A DNA stretch of 64,000 nt from Plantago major (taxonomy: Eukaryota > Streptophyta > Magnoliopsida > Lamiales > Plantaginaceae). The position numbers were made by a program, and so were the translations under genes. The notes below the pieces were generated by a model. The model was given only the letters and a program-made list of their open reading frames with translations. It did no database searches and was not told where the DNA came from. Positions within the stretch are counted from its first letter, which is position 1. Every line of letters begins with the position of its first letter. The stretch is from positions 26,013,397-26,077,396 of the forward strand of contig CM048841.1 of assembly GCA_026545765.1 (NCBI GenBank), written 5' to 3'. Positions 36,401 to 45,836 of the stretch are shown in pieces.

Positions 36401-36955
36401 CTTACGGCGAGTTCCTATGGGTCATTTTTCCTAACTATTGGCACCTACCTTGGCACGTAAGGCCACACCACAAGGGAGTTCTAGGTGCCAATTGGCACTA
36501 TTATCTACCAGGCAAGGTGCCACAAACAAGAAGTTCAACAAGCCTACTGGCGCTATATTCAACCATACATGGCACATTTACAAGGAAAGCATACGAGTCA
36601 TATCCACAAATTGATATTATAAATTCAACTACGGAACACATGCAATAGTAGGATAGTCGAAACTCAACATGCGGCGCATCACTTGGCAAAAAATACCCTA
36701 TCCCTATAGCATCCGAGCACGAAAATTCCACACAGTATACATGCATCCGGGGTAGAAGAAACAATATTCGAAATTTCGAGGAAGCCAGATTTACTTACTT
36801 GATATAGCTGGAGAAAGGTTGACGGACAACGAAGCCTGGCTAGCTCTCCGATAATGACTTGCACGGCAGATCTGATTACTCACTCGAAACCTTGTTTACT
36901 CGGAAGATAGTTACTTGCTCAGATTGCTTAAGAGTGCTCTGAATTCAATTCGGCT
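33432..36955 (-). pseudogene. Spliced antisense gene of the Tat-type element (gypsy-type transposon ORF)
   Basis: Transcribed leftward. A TATA box lies at 36992-36983. A likely 5' UTR exon ends at 36799 (donor GTAAGT) and an acceptor at 36305 places ATG at 36303 one base into the next exon. The acidic, Ser/Glu-rich N-terminus is followed by a conserved block (36300-34890) with NPYGELNVDG, WRRKWEIPESVEIMVPEP, FSCGWKVPI and KWWKKYVFVR, of the 'putative gypsy type transposon' kind. Further exons carry a basic/low-complexity region (34840-34313, donor GTAAGT) and a long coiled coil (34230-33850), then a C-terminal tail to 33432. Damage: TAA at 35329-35331, a one-base frameshift near 35255 and another near 33846. 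Coiled coil and acidic N-terminus suggest an assembly or regulatory protein, but no function is established. Confidence 0.75.
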
Positions 36956-36982
36956 AAAGTGTGACAATGACAGAATTGCGAT

Positions 36983-36992
36983 CTATTTATAG
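36983..36992 (-). promoter_or_regulatory. TATA box of the antisense gene
   Basis: On the minus strand the sequence is CTATAAATAG, a near-ideal plant TATA box, about 690 bp before the predicted start codon and about 190 bp before the 5' UTR donor at 36798. Transcription would begin near 36955. Confidence 0.6.
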
Positions 36993-37351
36993 AGGGACAA
37001 TTGTGGAAGACGAAACGTCACGTCTCTCGACTTTTAACCCCAGCCGCTGATCATTTCAATCCAATGGTTGCGTTGGCTCATAGGTGGCGAAAATACGTTG
37101 TACCCCATTAAATCGTCTCGGGATCCTCACTCATGGGCTGGACGGACGACTTATTGGGCCCCTTAGATCACTATTTATCGGCCCAAGTGGATCATTTCAC
37201 ATATCTGGCCCAACGGATTACTTCCTACACACTCTTCCACAACGAACTCCTTCCTATCCTAAAACCGTACTCGAATCTCGATATCTCTCGGATACAAATA
37301 CCTTTTCCTTCTACGGTCCGCGTTTATTCCTAACCCGGACCGTAGAATGAA

Positions 37352-37367
37352 GGGGGGGGGGGGGGGG
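37352..37367. repeat. Run of 16 G
   Basis: An uninterrupted G16 lies 170 bp left of the 3' LTR, between the antisense promoter and the polypurine tract. It could form a G-quadruplex or be length-variable; the exact length may also be an assembly uncertainty. Confidence 0.9.
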
Positions 37368-37519
37368 AAGAGATATATTAGTTTCCTGAAACACGGATAC
37401 GGATGGTGTGACATAAAAAGAAGGGATTTTCTCCCTCACATTTAACAATTCGGACACGCTCCTAAACACACTTGTTCCTCTACTTATAGTTCCACAACTA
37501 TCTTCTACTAAGATACTTG

Positions 37520-37536
37520 GAAACTAGGGGGACATA
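37520..37536 (+). other. Polypurine tract before the 3' LTR
   Basis: GGAAACTAGGGGGACAT, a purine-rich stretch, abuts the TGTTG start of the 3' LTR, where plus-strand DNA synthesis would be primed. Confidence 0.6.
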
Positions 37537-38356
37537 TGTTGATACGGATATATGTCCAATCCATTAAGGGCACCATAGAGCGTGTCCTAGAGCGCATCAC
37601 TGGTCCGACCTCGCATGGTCCATCCTAGTGAGTCAACCAGTACGCTAAAGTCGCTACACCCTCACGGCTAGTCCGAGCTAGCTGGGAAAATGACTTCTAA
37701 ACCTGACTGGGTCAGTACAAAGATGCCCAACGGACTGGACGGGATACTCGGACGCCACCTTTGCAGTAAGACCAAACTTATACTAGAAGCACTGAGATAC
37801 TTCCGTGAGACTCTCGGCTCGGACATCCAGAGTTAACTGAGGTTAGATCAATTGAGCAGACAGTTCTATCCTAAGGACTTACACGGACCCAACAGGCGGA
37901 ACGACACTCTCGGTAGGGAAAGGACCAATTTATCCTCTCAGGCCCAATACACGGTATTAGACTATGACATACTGTTGGGCCATGGGCCAAAGGAATGTCG
38001 CTATCCTTGAATCCACACCTTACACTTTGCATCATCTTATGAGTCACCTCATAACCTATGATAACTATAAATATAGCACAAGGTCCAAGACCTTAAGGTA
38101 AGAAAGAGGTGATAAAGTTTCCAATATCATAACCTTCCTCATAACTATTCCATTGAGAGCTCCCAACTTTCTCTTGAGTAAAGTCTCTTACCGGATTGAC
38201 ATACGCAATCCGGGTAACCTTTTCTAACTCCCCCACTTAGTCCTTTCAGGTATTCTATCTCGGACAGGTACTGCTTCGGACTTCAAGTAGGAGGCGGATC
38301 TTAGACTAGGTTACTTGTTATAGTTTAGTTAGTGTTTGAGATCTTACCCCTCAACA
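37537..38356 (+). repeat. 3' LTR (820 bp)
   Basis: It matches the 5' LTR from TGTTGATACGG to CCTCAACA with two deletions (about 22 and 5 bp) and scattered substitutions. The downstream flank TGTAC pairs with TCTAC on the left. Confidence 0.95.
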
Positions 38357-38620
38357 TGTACTGTGCTACCCGCTGATGAATAAGTTTCTGTATTGATTAT
38401 GCATCTTAGGATCTTAGCTTTTTTATAATTGTTGTTGTGGTGGTCTTTATTTTCATCTGTTTAAATATAACCTGTTGCTTCGTCTTTTCCCTAATGTGAG
38501 TGAATGATCTAGTTAATAATAGTGTATTGGATCCTACTTATTGACTTGAAACCCAGTGCTCCTTGTCCTCCTCGGGCTTTTCGGTTTGAAAATTTGTGGT
38601 GTCAGAATTTAGAATTTAAT

Positions 38621-39375
38621 CTAGTGTATGCTAGTTAGGGCTGTTCAAAAATACCGAAAAACCAAAAAAACGAACCAAAACCGAAATACCGAACCGATAA
38701 GAAAGGGTTCGGTTTTCGTTTTGCTATTTTTAAGAAAATTGATTTTCGGTAATTTTCGGTACAAAACCGAAAATTACCGAACCCGTACCGAAAACCGAAA
38801 TTTTTAAATTTTTTAAAATAATACTACAATAGTATAGCATAAATTTACAATTTACCAAACATTGTTGTATAAAGTTTTATATATTTAAAGGGTTTGCATG
38901 AAAAAATATGAAATGATGTTACATATTAAAGGTTTTATCATCATTCTTATATACTGCCAGAAACTCGAGCATAAATAATTTAATCAAGAATCCAAATATA
39001 TACTAGTAATCTAGTAACAACTGTTGGAAGATAATATTTTATTAGAAGAGTATTCTAAAATTCACCAAGGCATGCCATTAATTAGGATTAGGGATTTTTT
39101 TTATTTTAGTTGATTTTTTACATTTTTTTTTTCGGTTTTTACCGAACCGTTACCGAAATTTTCGGTATGAAAACCGAGGTTTTCGGTTCTTATAATTTTT
39201 GTAATTTCGGTTTTCGGTTTTCGGTACGGTTCGGTATACCGTTACCGAAATGAACACCCCTAATGCTAGTTATGATAGATTGATGATTGATGATTATGTA
39301 ACGATTGATATAAATGATATATTAGTTCCATGTAATATGATTGTAATTGTGATATTCAAAAAAAAAAAAAAAACA
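38621..39375 (+). mobile_element. 5'-truncated SINE, split by a hAT MITE
   Basis: CTAGTGTATGCTAGT (38621-38635) and, after the MITE, TATGATAGATTGATGATTGATGATTATGTAAC...TGTAATATGATTGTAATTG...poly(A) to 39375 together match the middle and tail of the SINE family seen at 48772 and 57537. AGAATTTAA occurs just before (38611-38619) and just after the poly(A), a possible target duplication. The tRNA-like head is absent. Confidence 0.65.
38636..39262. mobile_element. hAT MITE, 627 bp, with perfect 8-bp target duplication
   Basis: Ends are TAGGGCTGTTCA and TGAACACCCCTA, imperfect inverted repeats. ATGCTAGT flanks it at 38628-38635 and 39263-39270, exact. The interior has many TTCGGT/ACCGAA words near both ends and AT-rich DNA between, with no coding capacity. 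It sits inside a SINE remnant. Confidence 0.9.
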
Positions 39376-40575
39376 AGAATTTAACCTTTAATGAACATTT
39401 TGAAAGTTGTTGGCGCTCTATTTATGAAAATCCTGGTTTCTCATCTGTTAATATGTGCTTCAATTTCGTGCATCTTGCGTAACATAATTCTTCATCCCCA
39501 GAGCTTTTTTCACGTTCCGAGCGCGAATCCACGCTCCGAGCGTGGGAGCTTCACTAATTCTCAACTTATGCTTTCTTAATTCTCGAATTAAGTTTTCTTA
39601 GTTCATCGTCGAAGAATTTTAGGAATAAAATGTCAATTTTAGGGGTCTTATTTTTTACAAGGGATTGTTAAAATGATTTGAACATAATAAACTTGAGATT
39701 TCTTATTTAGCATCGCATAGGGGGTCGAAAACAATGAAAAAAATACGAAAAATCAAAGTAGAAATTTCAGCTATAAAAAATTATGATATAATTTGAGGAG
39801 TAAATATCATATTATGTTTGAATATAGAACTAGAATATCTCCAAAAAAAGAGATTCTTACATACATCACCTCTGTTAGATAGCCTCATCTCATCCAAGTA
39901 CTAGTTAGTTGAACAATTACATGCAAGTCCATTAAGTTGGTTTTTTGTTGACCAACTTATAAGTTCAATCCAAACAAACAAGTCCTTAGTTAATTTTTCA
40001 ACTATTTCGATTTTAACTCACCGTTTGTCCAAATAATAAATATAAACTAACTAATAATTTAAAAAATTTAATAATTATGAAAAATAAATAAAAAACTAAA
40101 AAAAATTAAAAAATAAAAAATTACGAAAAATAAATAAATAACAGAAAAATTATTTAAAAAAACTGATAATGAAAAATAATTGAAACTGAAAAAGCATTGA
40201 AAAATTAAAAATTACAAAAAATAAATAAATAACATAAATTTGTTTAAAAAATAATGAAAATAAATAAAAATACAAACAAATACAATATCAATTATTAACC
40301 CATATTTTCAATTTTAAAATTTTAATTTTTTTTTATCCCTTTCACGTTCATGGAAGCTCCGACGGAGCTTCCGTGCTTTCCTGTCATGGAAGTTCATCCA
40401 TGGAGTTTCCAATAAAATTAAATAAAAAAAATAATAAATTAATAAATATTATTATTTGAAATAGAAAGAATAGGAAGAGCAATCATGATTGGACTAATCT
40501 CTCTCCATGCTGCAAGAATGATTTTGACATTACTCCTTAAATTAACGAACGTGTCCAATTTTCTACATATTTCAG
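39376..40575. other. AT-rich intergenic DNA
   Basis: It contains a palindrome-like CACGCTCCGAGCGTG near 39530 and, at 40345-40410, GGAAGCTCCGACGGAGCTTCC, related to the repeats at 21800-21940. No gene is recognised. Confidence 0.5.
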
Positions 40576-40665
40576 CCTCTTGACTATGCTAATCAGCATC
40601 GATACTCTCACATTGCCGAGTTGTTGGTCGATGCTGGCAATGATGCTCTGCCAACTCTTCAATAA
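40576..40665 (+). pseudogene. Orphan terminal exon, ankyrin-repeat-like
   Basis: A good acceptor (TATTTCAG) precedes a 30-codon frame reading PLDYANQHRYSHIAELLVDA and ending in TAA at 40663-40665. The pattern 'PLDYAN...HIAELLVDAG' is that of the last part of an ankyrin repeat. No upstream exon was found within the window, and the DNA to the left is transposon-derived. It is probably the stranded 3' end of a gene broken by insertions or rearrangement, or captured by a transposon. Confidence 0.45.
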
Positions 40666-41732
40666 AGCCGAAGCTGGACGGTTAACCAACTGAATGGTTC
40701 AGTTTGGTTGGTATGCTACCTAGGATCAGTCAAGTTAATGTTGTTTTGTTTTTTTTTTCTATCAAACCTGTAAGGACTTGTGTTTATTTCACAACTTTAA
40801 TTTTCATTACTACTGAATAATTGTATCAGCTAGGATGGATCATCTTATTACCTACTTATAATTTGTGAGTTTTCTTGTCACCTTCAAATTATTTGGTCTC
40901 GATGCGCTAATTATATATCACACCTGGGGTTCCATAATTTATGCTCTAGATCAGTGTAACTGCCCCCAGGAAATGAATGGAGCGATTCATCTCAACAAAT
41001 TATTATGTCTTGCCCAGTGTGGGTAACAAATATGATAAACATGGTTTTATCAAGTAAGGCTAGTACACTTGGACATATTTTAACAAGTATCATATGCAAG
41101 TATGCAACAATTTATACTATTATATATTGATATTGACCTAGCCTCAATACCCAAATTTGAAATTGAGCTCGAGCTCAATTCGACTCGTTAACAAAATTAT
41201 TATCCTTTGAACTCGAATCACGATAAGTAGTCTCGAGCTCATCTCATTTGGTGCGGATTTTAATAGAGCTCGTTAGCAATAAATACAAATAATATGCAAA
41301 AAATATTTAACCGAGCATAATTATGCTCAATCGAGCCTTGTGATACCTAGTGGAATGAATTTATTTTTCCATTTTAATTTGTTTTTTTATCAAATAAATG
41401 ATGATTACAGCATGTCTGTCATTTAAATTTTTGTTCGATAAATACCGAATTCTTACTAAATTTGTTGTTACAAATTAAAATCGAACCAACAAATAAATTC
41501 GATATGATTTTCTATTTACAACATCTATGTAACCGATAATTTCAATTTTTGGATAGGTTCGGTTCAATATGCCGTTAAATTTTGAAAAATAATCTTTAAA
41601 AAAAAACCTATTTAAAATTATTTAAAAGATATAAGAATATTTTTTATAAATCATAAGCAATTATAAATTAAATAATAAAAAATTAAATATCTTTTTTTGT
41701 GCCCACACGTGTATCACAAAATACATGAATAC
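40666..41732. other. Intergenic DNA with GAGCTCGAGCTC-type repeat fragment
   Basis: 41155-41340 resembles the interior of the hAT-like MITE at 59576 (ATTGAGCTCGAGCTCAATTCG, GAGCTCGTTAGCAA). No gene is visible. Confidence 0.5.
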
Positions 41733-42075
41733 TACTGTTTGGTATAGAGTTAAAATGTGAGTTGAAAGAAAAAAATTAGTTGATGAATAGTAATTGAGTT
41801 AAATGTGAGTTATAGAAAATGGTGTTTGTGACAGAGTTGGAATTTTATAGGTTTATATGGTTGTTATATAGGGTGTGTAAAATAGAATTGATGTGCGTAA
41901 GAATGAAGTGATAGATTTGATTTTTTTTAAGGTTATTTGATTGGTTTTAATGTTATTTGGTTGGTTTAAGATTTGTGTAATATGATTGAAAAAGTGAAGA
42001 GAGATAAAAAGTAGGATAGAAAGAGAAGTATAGTTGTAAGTCGAGTAAAAATTGAGTTAAAATGTTTGATTTTGT
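41733..42075. repeat. Dispersed 'TGTTTGG' repeat family, copy 1
   Basis: Shared phrases with 43975-44640 (reverse orientation) and 60950-61260 include GGTTGTTATATAGGGTGTG, TTATTTGATTGGTTTTAATG and GAAGTGATAGATTTGA. Non-coding; class unknown, possibly a MITE. Confidence 0.65.
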
Positions 42076-42477
42076 ACCTTCATGACAAATGCTTGGATTA
42101 GTTATGCGAGTGCTAGATTTTTCAACATGCCATATGGATTTCAGTGCATAAAAACCGATTTTCAATCTGATAAAGTTGAAGAAACTCAATCCTTCAATGG
42201 GACGACACCATGGCATGGAACCAAGATCACTGACATCTCAATTGAATCGCCACCAACGAGAGAAGGGAAGGGAGACGGGGCATGATACAAGATACGATGA
42301 GTGATGGCCAGAATCCAATGTCGCGGTCAGATTCACGACTCTAAAGCTACGGAATCTTTAATCTTGGTCAACGATTTTGGGTGTGGATAGAATATTGAAA
42401 ATAATGGTATGAATCAGAATTGGGACAATCTTGTCTATATGTAAATGACCCGCATGTTGGTATTAGGGATGTTTAAC

Positions 42478-43716
42478 TAGGGATGGCAATGGGCCGGGCT
42501 AGGCCGGGCTTCTAGAAGCCCAGTCCAGGCCCGGATATTTTTTTAGAGGCCCAGGCTCGGCCCAAGGCCCGGTACCAGGACTGGAATTGTGCACAAGCCC
42601 GAGCCCAGTGAACACGGGCCGGGGCCCGGCCCGGGAGTTTCCTTTTTCAAAATAAAATATATTGTAAGATTGTTCTGGGAGCAATATAGACATATAAATA
42701 TACTAAACAAAGACCTATATCTCATGTCACAATAGTAATACATAATGCACAAGTTTAACAACAAAAGTAGCAATTCTCATTACATGATACAGTGAAATGT
42801 TTTGTCACATCTATACAAATTGTGATAAAAAAGGTCAGAAACCATTGTTAAATTCAACTAATCCTCCAATACTTTGGAGTATATACAATAGTCCGGCATA
42901 TGTTTAGCTTTCACGAGTATGTGAATACGAATTCATTTTCGTATTTTTACGTAACCAATCTTCTCATTTACAATCAACATCTTTTGAGTTGTTCTTGAAT
43001 GAATCTATTTATATGGAAAAATAGAATGTCTGGGGAGGAAGATTACAGATTGTCAGGCGAACATTTGGTTGGTCCAACAACCTTACATGCCATGAAAATT
43101 CTACGATGTTTTACATTTCTCCATTAAGTACTTCATCATTATAGAGTCAATCTAATGGAAGACTGTCTAATATAACGATCTAAAAAAACGACAAATGTTA
43201 TAAGTATAGCTGCAAACATTATGCATGTTCAGATGAAAACAACGTACTTTTAATGTGAATAATGTGTAATTTGTGTATAAAATTGATATTGTTTATTATT
43301 TATTAGTTTTGGCCTTGTGGGGTACGTAGCTTCGTCTTTTTAGTATTGTTTATTATTTATTAGTTTTGGACGACTAACAATGTTAAATGTTTTACGGGTT
43401 GAATGGAGTGGTAAATAATTTACTAAACGAAGACTATGAAAGTAGGAGGATGATGATATTTTATATTTTCTTACTAAAAAGGATAAAAAGGTAAATAATT
43501 TTTTTAGACCTACGTCTATCATAATACAAATCAAAGGTGAATGCATAAGTCCCTCCTATGAATTTACTTGTACTATGGCTCGGGCCCGGGCCCATGGGCT
43601 TGAAGGACGGGCCCGGACCCACGGGCATAGAATTATGTCCAAGCCCGGGCCATGGTTGACTACGGGCCGGGCTACAACCCGTTGATCGGGCCGGGTTGGG
43701 CTAATTGCCATCCCTA
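42478..43716. mobile_element. hAT-like non-autonomous element, 1239 bp
   Basis: The ends are TAGGGATGGCAAT and ATTGCCATCCCTA, perfect 13-bp inverted repeats. Flanks are TGTTTAAC (42470-42477) and TGTTGAAC (43717-43724), an 8-bp target duplication with one mismatch. Both ends carry GGCCCGGGC-rich subterminal blocks; the interior is AT-rich with no transposase. Confidence 0.9.
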
Positions 43717-43974
43717 TGTTGAACTCCTTTGAAACTTTTTAGGGTGTTACAATGCTGGTCTTGTCCCCAAGTGCACCTGCTAATTAGTAATTAGAAATTA
43801 TGTGGGACCCACTATATAGAATTTGAACTATCTAAATGTGGAAAAATTAGACTTACATGCTCACCCTCTCATCACATGAGAGGTGAGACCATCGAGTAGA
43901 AAGCGCCTAACAAACCCTAAATGTGTTTTGTGACGCAAAATCAATTGAATTGGTATAAATTGACAACCTGTTTG

Positions 43975-44640
43975 GCATTCATTTAAATATACTATTCATC
44001 TATTAAAATGTTTTAGGATATTTATTTTGTATCTTCTACAGTAAAAAATTTAACTCAATTTTTTCTCCACTAAACAATCATCATTATCTCTCTACCTTAC
44101 TCTTACTTCATCTTTACCTTTTCAATCAAACTAACAATCACAAACCAATCAAACAACATTTAAACCAATCAAATAATTTTAAAAAATATCAAATACATCA
44201 CTTCCTCATTACATACATCACTTTATTTTTACACACCCTGTATAACAACCCTATAAACCCTACTCCCTCCGTCCCGCAGAACTTCATACATTTGTCATTT
44301 TTAGCCATCCCACAGAACTTCATACATTACCCAAAAAGGAAGCTACCCCACACTCAACAAATAATAAACAATCTCAACTTTACACTCAAATTACATATTT
44401 TGTCACTAAAAGTACACTTTTTTCACCTTTTCTATATTCAATCATCACTTTAACTTTTTGCATAAAATTGCGCGCTAACCCTAATGTATGAAGTTCTCCG
44501 GGACGGAGGGAGTATAATTTTTTAATTCTATTCCAAACACCATTTTTTATAACTCACATTTAACTCAGTTATTATCCATCAACTAAAATTTTTCATTAAC
44601 TTACGTTTTTTAGATCTATACTAAACAGCAAGTGAGCTTT
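43975..44640. repeat. Dispersed 'TGTTTGG' repeat family, copy 2 (inverted), carrying a Stowaway
   Basis: On the opposite strand it matches copy 1 (for example CACACCCTGTATAACAACC and CAATCACAAACCAATCAAAC). The match is interrupted at 44263-44512 by a Stowaway MITE and then resumes with TATAATTTTTTAATTC. Confidence 0.7.
44263..44512. mobile_element. Stowaway MITE, 250 bp
   Basis: Ends CTCCCTCCGTCCC and GGGACGGAGGGAG are perfect inverted repeats bounded by TA on both sides, diagnostic of Stowaway (Tc1/mariner). The inner ends also pair (GAACTTCATACAT with ATGTATGAAGTTC). Confidence 0.95.
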
Positions 44641-45836
44641 TACCAATTAAGTATTAATTGAACATTTTACATTTGCAGTTTAAGATCAATTTATAGTCAA
44701 GATTGAAAAGTTTGACTGCAAAAAGTAAATGTTACAAGCTATTCACTAGACGGAAGAAATAGTTTACAAAAATTTAAACATAAATTAGACTAATACAATT
44801 TATTTTCGAGAATCCATCCAGAATAACATCAGAGATTGGTCTCCTACACAACAAAGAAGCCCTACTATTTGAGAATTTTAATGTTTCTGGGAAAAATCAT
44901 TCATTCATTCAGGCCGGTGTGCTTCCAATCGAAAACAAAGATATATACGAACTAGTACTAGTCTAGTACCAACAAATTTCTACAACACATTACATCATGT
45001 ATCATTGTTATTATTATTATTTCTGTGCCGGATTTCTGTAGATTAGGTTTTCTCTCTTCTGCGATTCAGATCCGTTTTTCGAGGTACACAATTTCACCAA
45101 TCCATTCTCTCTATTAATCAAACGCTCGCAATTTCTACTTATTATGTCTTGTTTTTTCCCCTGATGAGCGATTCGTCAGTGCTTTGTGTTGTTGGTTGAT
45201 GTTTCGTGGACAAAAAGGACAGATTGGTGCTGATTTTGGAATTTGGGGTCAATTTGGTCGAGTAAATGGTATGGTCGAGTGTGCTGCTGATGAAGTTGTT
45301 ATTATACCTGTTTCAATTGTGCACCGATTAGCGGGTACTATAGAGTTTAGGAGATTAATTTGGGTTTATGCATCTGTGCAAAACCAATCTGGGTTGGTTG
45401 ATCTGTTTGAATGTATGCAAAGTGTTTTTCTGATGAGGTGATTGTTTAAGGTTGAGAGAACTAGAAAGGTTGCTTTTGGGGGATAGGTTTGTGCATGCAA
45501 TTTCTTACCTACAATCTGACTGTTTAGTGCAATAGCAATTTTCTGAAAGTCAAGATCAAATTTTGCTGATGGACTTGATGCTCTCACTCTTTGTTAGTCT
45601 ATCAATCGGATAGAGGGCGATTTTCCCCCATTCTGCGGTTGCACTATTTTTTTTTTAATGTTAGGTGATAAAAAGTTGATTACTGTGGGATAGTTCTACT
45701 TTGTTATGAGTCTTATGATTCCTTCACATTGCTTGATTGATGGGATTTTTTAAAAATTACTGTAGGATTTGTGGGAGTAATCTAATATTCAGCTGTTCTT
45801 TGACAGGATACATAAATTTAGGCCTAGCATTAAGAA
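44641..45836 (+). other. Promoter, 5' UTR and 5' UTR intron of the ceramidase gene
   Basis: TTTTTCGAG|GTACAC near 45083 looks like a donor and TTCTTTGACAG|GATACATAAATT near 45806 an acceptor, about 30 bp before the ATG. This implies a non-coding first exon near 45000-45083 and an intron of about 720 bp in the 5' UTR. The transcription start is not determined. Confidence 0.55.

Larger units (their letters stand above)
25197..38356 (+). mobile_element. Ty3/gypsy LTR retrotransposon, Tat/Retand-like, with antisense gene
   Basis: Two LTRs (25197-26043 and 37537-38356) both start TGTTGATACGG and end CCCCTCAACA. Flanking 5-mers are TCTAC and TGTAC, a target duplication with one mismatch. The order is primer-binding site, gag, aspartic protease, reverse transcriptase, an archaeal-type RNase H-like region, integrase, then about 5 kb before the 3' LTR carrying a multi-exon reading frame on the opposite strand. 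A second RNase H after RT and extra antisense genes ahead of the 3' LTR are known traits of the Tat lineage (Retand, Grande). gag-pol has many stops, so the copy is not autonomous. By hand alignment I count roughly 35 substitutions between the LTRs over about 815 positions, near 4%, suggesting a fairly recent insertion. Confidence 0.93.

Noticed and set aside
39391-39579. 62-codon open frame right of the SINE
   Set aside because: No family resemblance, composition not coding-like, and it overlaps palindromic repeat words.
45184-45441. 85-codon open frame upstream of the ceramidase gene
   Set aside because: It falls inside the predicted 5' UTR intron and has no recognisable domain.
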